Shown here piece by piece: positions 45,338 to 54,517 of a stretch of 64,000 bases of DNA (position 1 is its first letter; the number at the start of each line of letters is the position of its first letter). The notes below the pieces were generated by a model that worked only from the letters and a program-made list of their open reading frames with translations, was not told the origin of the DNA and searched no databases. The translations under genes were made by a program, and so were the position numbers. The stretch comes from Lunatimonas salinarum (lineage in GTDB: Bacteria; Bacteroidota; Bacteroidia; Cytophagales; Cyclobacteriaceae), in the NCBI RefSeq assembly GCF_017811155.1, contig NZ_JACVCV010000005.1, positions 268,454-332,453 of the forward strand, read 5' to 3'.

Positions 45338-46993
45338 ATGGCCGAGATAATACGAATGCCCAAAATGAGTGACACCATGGAAGAAGGGGTGATCGCACAA
45401 TGGTTGAAAAAAGTTGGTGATGAAGTTAAACCAGGAGACATACTGGCCGAGGTAGAAACGGACAAGGCTACCATGGAATTGGAATCTTATGAGGAAGGTA
45501 TCCTGCTCCATATCGGCGTGGAAGAAAAAGACGCTGTTCCGGTGAATGGCGTGATTGCCATTTTGGGAGAAAAAGGTGAAAATATAGACAGTCTGCTGAA
45601 GGACGTTGCAGGAGGGAGTGAACCTAATGCAAAATCCTCCCAAGACACACAGGAAGAAAAGAAACAATCCTCCGAACCCAAAAAAGAAGAAGCACCTGCA
45701 GAGGAAATCGATATCTCTGATGTTCCTGCTACGATCATTGCCATGCCTAAAATGAGCGATACCATGCAGGAGGGAACCATTGCATCTTGGCTTAAGAAAG
45801 TGGGAGACTCCGTTAAAAGTGGTGATATCCTCGCTGAAGTGGAAACCGACAAAGCTACCATGGAACTGGAATCCTATGAGGATGGAACCCTGCTGTACAT
45901 CGGTGTGGAAGCGGGCGATTCCATCGAAGTGGATGGGGTAATTGCTGTGATCGGCGAAAAAGGAGCTGACTTTGAGAAGCTTCTTAAAGCACACAACCAA
46001 AAAACAGCGGGAAGTAGCAGCCCGGCAGAAGAAAAAAAGGCTCCAAAAACGGAAGTTGCTCCAACTGAAACAAATGAAAGCAAGCAACAAACAACCGTCG
46101 CTTCGACCTCCTCTTCTGAAAATGGCCGAGTAAAGGCCTCCCCATTAGCCAAAAAAATCGCCAAAGAAAAAGGTGTGGACATCGCCCTGATCAAGGGTAG
46201 TGGGGACCACGGCAGAATCATCAAAAAGGACGTAGAAAGTTTTGACCCTGCATCAGCCAAGCCTTCGGTAGCTACGGCAGCTGCCCCAGCAGGAACGGCG
46301 GCGATAGGTCAGGAATCCTACAAAGAGGAAAAAGTATCGCAAATGCGTAAGGTCATCGCCAAGAGACTGGCAGAAAGCAAGTTTACCGCTCCGCACTTCT
46401 ACCTCACCATGGAGATCAACATGGATAAAGCCATCGAAGCTAGAAAAAGTATGAATGAAGTGGCACCTGTTAAGATTTCCTTCAATGATATGGTCATCAA
46501 AGCCTGTGCGGTAGCACTGAAACAAAACCCTAAAGCCAATTCTTCGTGGTTGGGTGATAAAATCAGGTACAATGACCACGTGCATATAGGCATGGCGGTG
46601 GCCGTAGAAGAAGGTCTTTTGGTTCCGGTAATCCGATTTGCAGATTCCAAATCCCTCTCTCAAATTTCCAATGAGGCCAAGACATTGGCTGGCAAGGCAA
46701 AGAATAAAGAGCTACAGCCAAAGGATTGGGAGGGAAATACCTTCACGATATCCAATCTTGGCATGTTTGGCATCGATGAGTTTACGGCAATTATCAACCC
46801 TCCAGATGCCTGCATTCTTGCTGTCGGAGGAATCAAGGAAACCGTAGTCGTGAAAAACGGCGAAATGAAGATAGGAAATGTCATGAAAGTAACGCTTTCT
46901 TGTGACCACCGCGTGGTGGATGGGGCGGTGGGTTCGGCCTTCCTAATCACGTTGAAAAATCTCTTGGAAGATCCTGTACGGATTTTAATTTAA
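45338..46993 (+). CDS. pdhC: Dihydrolipoamide acetyltransferase, E2 of pyruvate dehydrogenase
   Basis: A 551-residue E2 subunit. Two lipoyl domains (about 1-80 and 130-210) each carry the lipoylation site EVETDKATMELESYE. An Ala/Glu/Lys-rich linker and a peripheral subunit-binding domain (about 263-300; VKASPLAKKIAKEKGVDI, GDHGRIIKKDVE) follow, then the catalytic domain with DHRVVDG near the end. It moves acetyl groups from E1 to CoA in the core of the pyruvate dehydrogenase complex. The E1 and E3 genes are not adjacent, which is common in Bacteroidota. Confidence 0.93.
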   Translation: MAEIIRMPKMSDTMEEGVIAQWLKKVGDEVKPGDILAEVETDKATMELESYEEGILLHIGVEEKDAVPVNGVIAILGEKGENIDSLLKDVAGGSEPNAKSSQDTQEEKKQSSEPKKEEAPAEEIDISDVPATIIAMPKMSDTMQEGTIASWLKKVGDSVKSGDILAEVETDKATMELESYEDGTLLYIGVEAGDSIEVDGVIAVIGEKGADFEKLLKAHNQKTAGSSSPAEEKKAPKTEVAPTETNESKQQTTVASTSSSENGRVKASPLAKKIAKEKGVDIALIKGSGDHGRIIKKDVESFDPASAKPSVATAAAPAGTAAIGQESYKEEKVSQMRKVIAKRLAESKFTAPHFYLTMEINMDKAIEARKSMNEVAPVKISFNDMVIKACAVALKQNPKANSSWLGDKIRYNDHVHIGMAVAVEEGLLVPVIRFADSKSLSQISNEAKTLAGKAKNKELQPKDWEGNTFTISNLGMFGIDEFTAIINPPDACILAVGGIKETVVVKNGEMKIGNVMKVTLSCDHRVVDGAVGSAFLITLKNLLEDPVRILI

Positions 46994-47013
46994 TTTATTC
47001 AGATACGCTAAAA

Positions 47014-47044
47014 CCAAAAAGTCCTACCTATTAGGACTTTTTGC
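47014..47044 (+). terminator. Terminator of the E2 gene
   Basis: An 11-bp inverted repeat (47016-47026 with 47032-47042) ends in a run of five T. It lies between the E2 gene and hslV. Confidence 0.75.
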
Positions 47045-47081
47045 GTTAATACAGTCTAAGCAACCTAGCGAAATACAGGCA

Positions 47082-47630
47082 ATGGAGAAAATAAGATCGA
47101 CCACTGTGGTGGCAATCAAACATAACGGAGAAGTAGTCATTGGTGCGGATGGTCAGGCGACCATGGGCAACACGGTAGCCAAGAGCAGCGTAAATAAAAT
47201 CCGCAAATTACAACAAGGAAAGATCGTGACGGGATTTGCCGGGTCAACAGCCGATGCATTTACCCTATTGGAAAAATTTGAAGAAAAACTGGGAGCTTTT
47301 GGCAACAACATGAAGCGTGCCGCGGTGGAACTGGCCAAGGAGTGGCGGACAGACAGGATGCTAAGCAGGCTGGAGGCCATGATGATAGTAGCAGATGCCG
47401 ATGACGTTCTGATCATATCCGGTACGGGAGATGTTATCGAGCCGGACCTGAATATTGCGACCATCGGTTCCGGAAGCATGTATGCCCAATCTGCCGCAAG
47501 AGCATTAAAAAAATACGCTCCGCAGCTAAGTGCTGAAGAAATGGTGCGGGAAAGCCTTGGCATTGCCGCGGATATTTGCATATACACCAACCACAACATA
47601 GTCGTGGAAAAAGTCAGTTCTCAGAAATAA
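47082..47630 (+). CDS. hslV: ATP-dependent protease subunit HslV
   Basis: A 182-residue threonine peptidase that forms the dodecameric core of the HslUV (ClpQY) protease. Alignment with E. coli HslV (MTTIVSV...) puts the catalytic Thr at residue 7 (STTVVAIKHNGEVVIGADGQ), implying a six-residue propeptide (MEKIRS). The family segment GFAGSTADAFTLLEKFE is present. The ATPase subunit gene hslU, adjacent to hslV in many bacteria, is not in this window. A terminator precedes the gene, so it is transcribed separately from E2. Confidence 0.92.
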   Translation: MEKIRSTTVVAIKHNGEVVIGADGQATMGNTVAKSSVNKIRKLQQGKIVTGFAGSTADAFTLLEKFEEKLGAFGNNMKRAAVELAKEWRTDRMLSRLEAMMIVADADDVLIISGTGDVIEPDLNIATIGSGSMYAQSAARALKKYAPQLSAEEMVRESLGIAADICIYTNHNIVVEKVSSQK

Positions 47631-47668
47631 GGGAAAAACAGGGCCATCTTCAAAAACTGGCCCTGCCC
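47631..47668 (-). terminator. Terminator of the Dabb-family gene
   Basis: An 8-bp GC-rich inverted repeat (47639-47646 with 47658-47665) followed on the minus strand by five T. It also lies directly after hslV on the plus strand. Confidence 0.65.
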
Positions 47669-47674
47669 CAATTC

Positions 47675-47971
47675 TTAAATCTCAAAGTCATAAACCTGTA
47701 CCTTGGCCCACTTGGCTTTGTGATCTTGGATAAACTGAAGGTGATCGGGATGTTCTTGGTAAACATCGTGATCGGATATACTGTCGAAATAAACGGTCAA
47801 TGCAATATGGTAGCTATCGTCTATTACTTCTCGCTTGGGAGTTTTTGCGGGAATTCCCACTGAAAAATCCTTCGCGGTAGATACCGACCCGATTTTCTTG
47901 CAACCTTCCATCACGGCCGTCAAGTCCTTGTCAGGCTGATGCAGCCAAAAAAACACCTGGTGTACAATCAT
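47675..47971 (-). CDS. Dabb-family (stress-responsive A/B barrel) protein
   Basis: A 98-residue ferredoxin-like dimeric alpha/beta barrel protein. The N-terminal VHQVFFWLHQPDKDLTAVMEG, then GIPAKTPKREVIDDSYHIAL and DHDVYQEHPDHLQFIQDHKA match the Dabb pattern with conserved His residues. Members are small enzymes or stress proteins of mostly unknown role. It is a single gene with its own terminator. Confidence 0.85.
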   Translation of the reverse strand: MIVHQVFFWLHQPDKDLTAVMEGCKKIGSVSTAKDFSVGIPAKTPKREVIDDSYHIALTVYFDSISDHDVYQEHPDHLQFIQDHKAKWAKVQVYDFEI

Positions 47972-48148
47972 TCGTTAGTTTGTTTATAAAGTGGATATCA
48001 TTTCGAATCAAATATACGGAATTTCACAACCAACACCGATAAAAACGAACCATAGAGTGAATACTGACAAAAACCGAAGACTATGGAAAAACCTATATAC
48101 AGTACATAAGGCATTCCCTTACTAGACCACTATAAAACACCTTTTGAA

Positions 48149-49135
48149 ATGAACTATCGAAAACTTGGCAAAACAAACTTTAATGTTTCGGAAGTAGCAC
48201 TGGGAACCTGGCAGGTAGGCGGCGGATGGGGTAGCACCTTTGATCAACAAACCGCATCCCGGATTATTCACACTGCTTTGGATGCCGGTGTAAACTTTAT
48301 AGACACCGCAGACGTGTACGACGCGGGCCTGAGCGAGGCAGCAGTGGGGAAAGCCCTCAAAGAGCGTCGTGAACGAATTTATGTGGCAACCAAGTGCGGA
48401 AGACAGATTCAGCCACACCGAAACGAGGGCTATACCGTCGAGGTACTGCGAAAGTACGTGGAGGCAAGCTTGAAAAATATGCAGCTTGAAACGATCGATT
48501 TAATACAGCTGCATTGTCCGCCCACACCGGTATATTCAAGGCCCGAAATCTTTGGACTATTTGAAAGACTAAAAGAAGAAGGCAAGATTCAACACTTGGG
48601 AGTAAGTGTTGAAACCGTTGCGGAAGCTGAGATGGCACTCAACTTTTCGAACGTCGCTACGGTACAAATCATCTTTAACATGTTCCGTTTAAAGCCTGCT
48701 GAAAAATTCTTTGCTCTTGCACAAAAAGAGGAATGTGGTATTATCGTCCGAGTCCCCCTTGCCAGCGGAATGCTTACAGGAAAACTTCACTCCAATAGTC
48801 AGTTCGCTGAAGGTGATCATCGAACTTTTAACAGACAGGGAGAGGCTTTTGACAAAGGGGAAACGTTCTCGGGAGTACCCTTTGATCTTGGCCTTCAAGC
48901 AGTGGAGGCGCTAAAGCAGGTGTTTGGAAACCATGCCCCGCTCGCTGCCTTTGCGCTGCGGTGGATTTTGATGTTCCCCGAAGTGAGCACGGTGATCCCC
49001 GGGGCTTCTACACCAAGCCAAGTCCATCAGAATATTTCAGCCGCCGGATTACCCCTTCTTACACCCGATCAAATGGATGCCGTAAAATCCATCTACGAAA
49101 AACACATCAAGCCCGTAGTACATAACCTCTGGTAA
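48149..49135 (+). CDS. Aldo/keto reductase
   Basis: A 328-residue NADPH-dependent reductase with an (alpha/beta)8 barrel. It shows NFIDTADVYDAGLSEAAVGK (catalytic Asp and Tyr), ATKCGRQIQ with the catalytic Lys, LIQLHCPP with the His, and IPGASTPSQVHQNISA near the C-terminus for cofactor binding. The subgroup is close to YhdN/Tas-type general reductases. The physiological substrate is unknown. Confidence 0.9.
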   Translation: MNYRKLGKTNFNVSEVALGTWQVGGGWGSTFDQQTASRIIHTALDAGVNFIDTADVYDAGLSEAAVGKALKERRERIYVATKCGRQIQPHRNEGYTVEVLRKYVEASLKNMQLETIDLIQLHCPPTPVYSRPEIFGLFERLKEEGKIQHLGVSVETVAEAEMALNFSNVATVQIIFNMFRLKPAEKFFALAQKEECGIIVRVPLASGMLTGKLHSNSQFAEGDHRTFNRQGEAFDKGETFSGVPFDLGLQAVEALKQVFGNHAPLAAFALRWILMFPEVSTVIPGASTPSQVHQNISAAGLPLLTPDQMDAVKSIYEKHIKPVVHNLW

Positions 49136-49137
49136 AC

Positions 49138-49182
49138 GAAAAAAACCAAGCCCTGAGACCTACGTCCCAAGGGCTTGGTTTC
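49138..49182 (-). terminator. Terminator downstream of ssb
   Basis: An 11-bp inverted repeat (49144-49154 with 49170-49180) followed on the minus strand by seven T. It lies 78 bp after the ssb stop and directly after the convergent aldo/keto reductase gene. Confidence 0.6.
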
Positions 49183-49257
49183 CCCGTAGCTGTTGAAAAA
49201 TAATCCGGCAAGATACTATTTTAAAAGGGGCCGGAAAACCTAGCAATAACCCACAAT

Positions 49258-49608
49258 CTACTGAGGCTTGGAAGTTCTCTCTCCCATCAGCAACACTTCA
49301 CTGACCTGCACTTCGGTCACATATTTCTTTTCTCCGCTCTTATCCTCATAAGATCGGTTGACCAACTTTCCTTCTATCCCGATTTCAGCGCCCTTGTCGG
49401 TATACTTATGGATGATATCGGCCGCTTTTCCAAATGCCACCAAAGAATGCCAGTAGGTCTCTTCCACTCTTTCTCCTTTGGTGTTTTTGTACGATTCATT
49501 TGTTGCCAACCTAAACCTCGCCATGGTGGTACCTGTGCTTAATGTCCGATAATCTGCCTTTGCGCCTAAGCGTCCGATCAACTGTACTTTGTTTTTTAGA
49601 GCATTCAT
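49258..49608 (-). CDS. ssb: Short single-stranded DNA-binding protein without acidic tail
   Basis: A 116-residue SSB with one OB fold: KVQLIGRLGAKADYRTL, ARFRLATNESYKN, YWHSLVAFGKAADIIHKYTD and GIEGKLVNRSYEDKSG. It ends with LLMGERTSKPQ and lacks the disordered linker and the acidic tip (consensus DDDIPF) through which replicative SSBs recruit partners. It is therefore probably an accessory SSB, with the main one elsewhere. The gene is divergent from a zinc-ribbon gene, and repeated sites related to CGTTTACAAACG lie between them. Confidence 0.85.
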   Translation of the reverse strand: MNALKNKVQLIGRLGAKADYRTLSTGTTMARFRLATNESYKNTKGERVEETYWHSLVAFGKAADIIHKYTDKGAEIGIEGKLVNRSYEDKSGEKKYVTEVQVSEVLLMGERTSKPQ

Positions 49609-49746
49609 GTTTGTAAACGTTAAAGGTTTAGTAACTGATTTCGTAAGTCATCCGTCTAAAACGAACGTTGCAAAGTTGCCTACCCAAATTGTCATTTGCC
49701 GTATGTTTTTCGTTTCTATCCGTTTACAAACGCTTACAAACGTTTG
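49609..49746. promoter_or_regulatory. Repeated GTTTACAAACG-type sites between ssb and zinc-ribbon gene
   Basis: CGTTTACAAACG (49721-49732) is followed directly by CGCTTACAAACG (49731-49742) and then GTTTG. The inverted form GTTTGTAAACG occurs at 49609-49619, immediately upstream of the ssb start. Each core is a near-dyad (CGTTT-nn-AAACG). Three copies in one short divergent spacer suggest binding sites for a dimeric regulator. The cognate protein is unknown. Confidence 0.4.
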
Positions 49747-49801
49747 TTAAATCCGGTTTTTGCCGTATATTCCCTTCAATTTTTAGCTAAAACACACTTT
49801 T

Positions 49802-50173
49802 ATGGAAAACGAGATTGAAAGAAAATGCCAAAGTTGTGGTAAACCTATTCAAGGGCGGGTGGATAAAAAATTCTGCGATGACTATTGCCGCAACGCATAC
49901 AACAATCAGCGGACGGCAGCAAGCACCAAGATCGTTCGCAATATCAACAACGCGCTGAAGAAAAACAGAAATATTCTAGCAGAGCTGATTAAACAACAGG
50001 GAGAGATTGCCAAAACAACGAAACAGAAACTGATAGAAGAAGGCTTCCAATTTAAATACATCACGCACACTTACACCAATAAAAAGGGAAATGTATACGT
50101 GTATTGCTACGATTACGGATACCTCCCTCTGGAAAACGATTGGTATTTAATCGTCAGGCAAAAGGTCACTTAA
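49802..50173 (+). CDS. Small zinc-ribbon protein of unknown function
   Basis: A 123-residue protein. A four-cysteine zinc ribbon sits at the N-terminus (Cys9, Cys12, Cys25, Cys29; KCQSCGKPIQGRVDKKFCDD), followed by a basic helical segment (about 40-80; NNALKKNRNILAELIKQQGE) and a Tyr-rich C-terminal part (NVYVYCYDYGYLPLENDWYL). The ribbon resembles those used to bind DNA, RNA or protein partners. It is divergent from the short ssb gene with shared putative operator sites, so a DNA-related role is plausible but unproven. Confidence 0.7.
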   Translation: MENEIERKCQSCGKPIQGRVDKKFCDDYCRNAYNNQRTAASTKIVRNINNALKKNRNILAELIKQQGEIAKTTKQKLIEEGFQFKYITHTYTNKKGNVYVYCYDYGYLPLENDWYLIVRQKVT

Positions 50174-50230
50174 ACTTCCTGTACTTGGACGTAGATGTGT
50201 CAAAGAAAGAATAAATTCAGACAGGCTGAC

Positions 50231-50590
50231 CTAGCAAGAAAAAATTTCCCTTATAGACTTCTGCACATACTGCTTAGGCAAAAATTTCACCACTTTTCCG
50301 GATTCGTCCACACGCTCAATATCCCGCTCATCCACTGAACTACTCAATACATAAATCTCCGAATTAAGTGCTACAGAATCCAAGTTTTCAATAAAATCCC
50401 ATCCCGTCATCTGTGGCATCAACAGGTCTACGAACATGTAATTGGGTTTAATGGCATAAACTTCCTTTAATGCATCAGCCGCACTAGAAAACTTAAATAT
50501 GCGAAATGGTTGGGTGACATGCCGTTGGATAAATTTCTCCGTCACAAAACTACTCACCACATCATCGTCAATCAGCACAATATTTATCAT
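50231..50590 (-). CDS. Single-domain response regulator
   Basis: A 119-residue receiver domain with no output domain. Key residues are the acidic pair in IDDD (8-10), the phosphoryl acceptor Asp55 (FVDLLMPQMTGWDF), Ser in VLSSSVD and Lys in FLPKQYV. Stand-alone receivers of this form pass phosphate or bind partner proteins. No kinase gene is adjacent, so its sensor must be encoded elsewhere. Confidence 0.88.
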   Translation of the reverse strand: MINIVLIDDDVVSSFVTEKFIQRHVTQPFRIFKFSSAADALKEVYAIKPNYMFVDLLMPQMTGWDFIENLDSVALNSEIYVLSSSVDERDIERVDESGKVVKFLPKQYVQKSIREIFSC

Positions 50591-51012
50591 TGAAATACAG
50601 TTTAATTATTTTAAAAAGCATTTTACATACTACAAATGTAAATAAAGAAAACAGAAAACCAAATCTTCGGATAGGTATTTTAGAAATTTCCAGGAAACAG
50701 CCCTCCGATTCGTTGAACTAAAAGGCAGAAGAAAAGAAGCCACGACGGCAACTAAAACCAAAAATGAAATCAAGCGATTAGCTCAGACTGGAGGATCAAG
50801 GCCATGTTAAGGAAGGATTTGGATTTTTTCTGGTAGCATTTAAAACAGCGAATAAAAAAACAAGAATTTAATGCCTGTATTTCTCCGGTAGCCTATATCT
50901 TAAGTCCATTTAGGGTCACAAAGAGGAAACTGATGAAAATGGCTTTGTTGCGGCCAAAGAAAAATGAAAAAAGCGCTTGTAAGAGAACTCTTACAAGCGC
51001 TTGATAATCAAG
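50591..51012. other. Non-coding stretch before the tRNA
   Basis: About 420 bp upstream of the response regulator and downstream of the tRNA. Apart from the terminator at 50965-51002, no frame, repeat or promoter was recognised. Confidence 0.45.
50965..51002 (-). terminator. Terminator of tRNA-Thr
   Basis: A 15-bp perfect inverted repeat (50971-50985 with 50988-51002), with the minus-strand stem followed by T-rich sequence. It starts 11 bases after the 3' end of the tRNA gene. Confidence 0.8.
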
Positions 51013-51085
<73 letters not shown>

Positions 51086-51243
51086 GTTTCGGATAAACAG
51101 CTAGCCGATTCATCTACCCGATTAACCTACATAAACGAGTAATTCGTTAATGCGAGTGCAAATATAGAAGCTTCACAAATGAAGATCAAGCAAATATTAA
51201 GGAAATTTCCACGCAACCAGAAATACCCCTAAAAATGAGCTCA

Positions 51244-53100
51244 TTAAAATTCCCGGATAATCGAAAGCTTCTTCTTCAGACGGTCTACTTCCTGTTCGGC
51301 CTTGCCGATCTTCTCCTCAAATTGATCCTTCAATTTGTCTGCGGTTTTGGATGCAGCGAAAAACTCCAAATTATTTTTCCATAAGGTGATGTTATTCTCC
51401 AAATCGGCAATTTGCTTTCTGATACCATGTTCTTTTTTATTCAGTACCCTCGCGCTATTGGGGTCGGCTTGGATCTTGTTTAGGTTTAGCCTGAACAGAA
51501 AATCATCCTTATCAGCCCCTTCAACCCCTAATTTAGCTATGTACAGATCCACCACATCGGAAAAGGCTGCCGCTATTTCCTTAATATTTTTCCTTGGAAC
51601 GAAACCAATAGAATTGAATTCCTGGATATAAGCCTCAAGTTTTTCTTCACTGAGGTCAGCACTGGCCTTCGCCTCCTCGGCTATCTGCACACACAATGCC
51701 TTTTTCTTATTTAGATTATCCTCATATTCCTTGTTTGCCTCCTTATTGGAATTTCTTCTGCTTTGAAAAAAAGTGTCACAGGCAGCCTTGAACCGACCAT
51801 ACAAGTCATCCCGGCTTTTCTCCGGCATCGGTCCGAGCTCCTTCCACTCCCTTTGCAACCGTATTAGTTCATCGGATGACTCCTTCCAATCCGTGCTATC
51901 CTTATGCTTTTCTGCCTCAAGTATTAATAGCTCTGCCTTTTCCTTATTCCGCTTTCGAACCTCATCCAATTCTTTAAAAAACTGGTTCTTATGATTGAAG
52001 AACTGCTTGAAAAGCCCCCAAAACGCCTTATTCACTTCCCTGCCGTTTTCTTTGGGGACTGGTCCGATCGCCTCCCAATCTTTTTGGATAGCAAGCAGCT
52101 CCTTTGTTTTGTTATTCCATTCCTTTATTCGATCGGCTTTAAAATCTCTAAAAGGCTCTAACTTTTCGATCAGCTTTAATTTCAGCTCCAGATTACCTTT
52201 ATAAACAGACTTTTGCTCTTCATAGAATTCCTTCCGTCGAGAGTAAACGGCATCAGAGGCAGCCTTAAACCGTTGCCAAACCTGCTCCTGATCCTCTCTA
52301 GGTACCGGGCCTACATGCTTAAACTCTTCATGTAGCTCGTTGAGATTTTTGATTGCTTCCTTCAAATCGGATTCTGAACCGAGGGCCTCTGCCTTTTCGC
52401 AAAGCTCTAGTTTACTTTCCAAGTTCTTCTTTCGATCCAGCTCCTTTAGTTCAAAATAGATGCTGCGATTATCATAAAATCGATCCATCAGGGCATTGTA
52501 GGACGCCCATAGGTTTTTATTCTGGTTAGCAGGAACAGGACCTATAGATTTCCACTCCTGCTGAATTCCCTTAATTACTTCTATACTTGACGTGGTCTCC
52601 TCACTGTCCACAAGCTCTCGAAGCCTGTCCAATACAGCCGTTTTAGCTGTTGCATTGCGCTCCTTCGCTCGTTCGTTTTCCTTAATCTGCTTAGACCTGC
52701 GCGACTTAAACTCATGATAGACTGCAAAAAACTCCCTATCTTCCTCTGCGTCCCGATATTCAAAGTCATCTTCAGCACCTCCATCTGCGAGAAAAAGCTC
52801 CAAAGCAGCGTCTTTCTCCTTTTGGTAAATTTCATCGTAATGACTTTTAATATCGTTTACCTGAGGGTCACATTTAATATACTGATCACTTTTTAAAATT
52901 TCTTTGATGGCAAGGAGCAGTTTTTGCTTCGAATAACCACTAAAATCAACCACCTCCTCATCTTGTGATTCTTCGCTTTGATCTTCTTCTGCTTCCAAAC
53001 TGGCATTTTCTACTTCCTGCCCTTTACCCAATTCCGGATTTTCACTTACTTCTTGGGTCGCCTTGTTGTCTTCTTCAGACATTTCTTTATCATTCTCCAT
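51244..53100 (-). CDS. DUF349-domain protein, highly charged
   Basis: A 618-residue cytoplasmic protein with an acidic N-terminal stretch (about 1-50). Four or five DUF349 repeats follow, each a long three-helix unit of about 75 residues with a core like EWKSIGPVPANQNKNLWASY, DWEAIGPVPKENGREVNKAF or EWKELGPMPEKSRDDLYGRF. It ends with a coiled coil (about 555-615). DUF349 proteins are widespread in Bacteroidota, but their role is undefined. The gene is single, downstream of the yqgE gene by 57 bp on the same strand. Confidence 0.85.
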   Translation of the reverse strand: MENDKEMSEEDNKATQEVSENPELGKGQEVENASLEAEEDQSEESQDEEVVDFSGYSKQKLLLAIKEILKSDQYIKCDPQVNDIKSHYDEIYQKEKDAALELFLADGGAEDDFEYRDAEEDREFFAVYHEFKSRRSKQIKENERAKERNATAKTAVLDRLRELVDSEETTSSIEVIKGIQQEWKSIGPVPANQNKNLWASYNALMDRFYDNRSIYFELKELDRKKNLESKLELCEKAEALGSESDLKEAIKNLNELHEEFKHVGPVPREDQEQVWQRFKAASDAVYSRRKEFYEEQKSVYKGNLELKLKLIEKLEPFRDFKADRIKEWNNKTKELLAIQKDWEAIGPVPKENGREVNKAFWGLFKQFFNHKNQFFKELDEVRKRNKEKAELLILEAEKHKDSTDWKESSDELIRLQREWKELGPMPEKSRDDLYGRFKAACDTFFQSRRNSNKEANKEYEDNLNKKKALCVQIAEEAKASADLSEEKLEAYIQEFNSIGFVPRKNIKEIAAAFSDVVDLYIAKLGVEGADKDDFLFRLNLNKIQADPNSARVLNKKEHGIRKQIADLENNITLWKNNLEFFAASKTADKLKDQFEEKIGKAEQEVDRLKKKLSIIREF

Positions 53101-53157
53101 AATATACTAAACGTGCTGACTACTTAAGGGTGTCTAAACAAAAGTAGTGATTTTGGT

Positions 53158-53727
53158 TTAATTTAATCTTGGGTCTATCGGATAATTTGCTAAGACTTGA
53201 TAGTCTCCGCCCATATTCTTTAGAATCACACGCCATAACTCGTCCGGATCGGAAAAGAAAATATGATCGGTAAACTCATTTTTGCATACGATCCAGGTCT
53301 TTTCTTCCAATTCCTCATTCAATTGGCCACCGTTCCATCCAGAATACCCGATAAAAAACCGAAAAGTATCCAGGTCCAAAACTCCCCTTTTGTATTTTTG
53401 GATGAGTTCATTGAAATCACCACCCCACCAAAGGTCTCCCTGAAGAGACACACTATCTTCGAGTTGCTTCTCGCCAAAATAGATAAAATGGAGCGTGTTT
53501 TGCTCGACTGGACCACCTACGTACACATCACTGTCAAATCCTTCCAAACCATCCAACAGGTCTCCAAGTTTAAACAAAGAAAGTTTGTTCAAAACAAGGC
53601 CAAAGGAACCTTTATCGTTATTTTCGCACAGTAGTACCACTGACCTCACAAAATTCTCATCTTGCAAAAAAGGCTCGGAAATAAGCAAGCATCCGGAATG
53701 TGGCGGTATCGTAGAATGCAAATGCAT
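53158..53727 (-). CDS. yqgE: YqgE/AlgH-family protein
   Basis: A 189-residue protein from ATG 53727 (a TTG at 53730 also opens the frame). Family motifs are GCLLISEPFLQDENFVRSVV, GSFGLVLNKLS, VYVGGPVEQNTLHFIY and FIGYSGWNGGQLNEELEEKT. The function is not settled; the family has been linked to transcription control (AlgH) in Pseudomonas but is conserved widely. It is divergent from pdxH. Confidence 0.9.
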   Translation of the reverse strand: MHLHSTIPPHSGCLLISEPFLQDENFVRSVVLLCENNDKGSFGLVLNKLSLFKLGDLLDGLEGFDSDVYVGGPVEQNTLHFIYFGEKQLEDSVSLQGDLWWGGDFNELIQKYKRGVLDLDTFRFFIGYSGWNGGQLNEELEEKTWIVCKNEFTDHIFFSDPDELWRVILKNMGGDYQVLANYPIDPRLN

Positions 53728-53828
53728 CAAAAATCATTTTGATATGAAGCGGTCAATATAAAGCAAAAAAAATTAAATACAACGATCTAGCGCATCTAAA
53801 TTTAGTTTTCCCCTTATAAAACTATAAA

Positions 53829-54461
53829 ATGAAAATATCAGACATCAGAAAGGAGTATTCTTCAAAAATATTAGAAATAAACAAGGTTGAAAAAAGTCCC
53901 ATAGAACAATTCAAACGGTGGATGACGGAGGCACTAGAAGCCCAGGTAATGGAGCCAAATGCCATGAATCTGGCTACAATCGGGTTGGATAACCGCCCCT
54001 CCTCACGAATCGTACTTTTAAAGGGCATCGATCAGGGGTTCGTTTTCTTTACAAATTACGAAAGCAAAAAAGGTCAAGAACTCATAGAAACTCCCTTTGC
54101 TTCTCTCACATTTTTCTGGCCAGAAATGGAAAGGCAAGTACGTATAGAGGGCCGTACAGAAAAAATAAGTGAATCAGAATCCGACGAATACTTTCTTTCC
54201 CGACCGACCGAAAGTCAAATCGGTGCATGGACATCTCCCCAAAGCCAAGAAATACCAAGCAGGCTGTTTTTAGAGGAAAGGCGGAAACATTTTGAAGATA
54301 AATTCAATGAAAAACCACTCCAAAGGCCTCCTCACTGGGGAGGATTTAGGCTTTTGGCAGATCGATTGGAGTTTTGGCAAGGCAGACCTGGGAGGCTTCA
54401 CGACAGAATTAAGTACCAACTTAGGGATGGCCAATGGAATATCGCACGCCTTGCGCCATAA
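53829..54461 (+). CDS. pdxH: Pyridoxamine 5'-phosphate oxidase
   Basis: A 210-residue FMN-dependent oxidase for the last step of pyridoxal 5'-phosphate synthesis. Signatures include MNLATIGLDNRPSSRIVLLK, FFTNYESKKGQEL, RQVRIEGRTEKIS and RPPHWGGFRLLADRLEFWQG, with the C-terminal substrate-binding region RLHDRIKY. Normal length for the family. Confidence 0.94.
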   Translation: MKISDIRKEYSSKILEINKVEKSPIEQFKRWMTEALEAQVMEPNAMNLATIGLDNRPSSRIVLLKGIDQGFVFFTNYESKKGQELIETPFASLTFFWPEMERQVRIEGRTEKISESESDEYFLSRPTESQIGAWTSPQSQEIPSRLFLEERRKHFEDKFNEKPLQRPPHWGGFRLLADRLEFWQGRPGRLHDRIKYQLRDGQWNIARLAP

Positions 54462-54517
54462 CCCTTCTGCAAACTAGAGAATCAAACCGGAGGTACCTAT
54501 CATCGCATATAGATTGT

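Noticed and set aside
45236..46090. A 284-codon minus-strand frame rich in Phe and Cys
   Set aside because: It is antisense to the well-supported E2 gene and owes its length to the biased codons of the lipoyl domains and linker.
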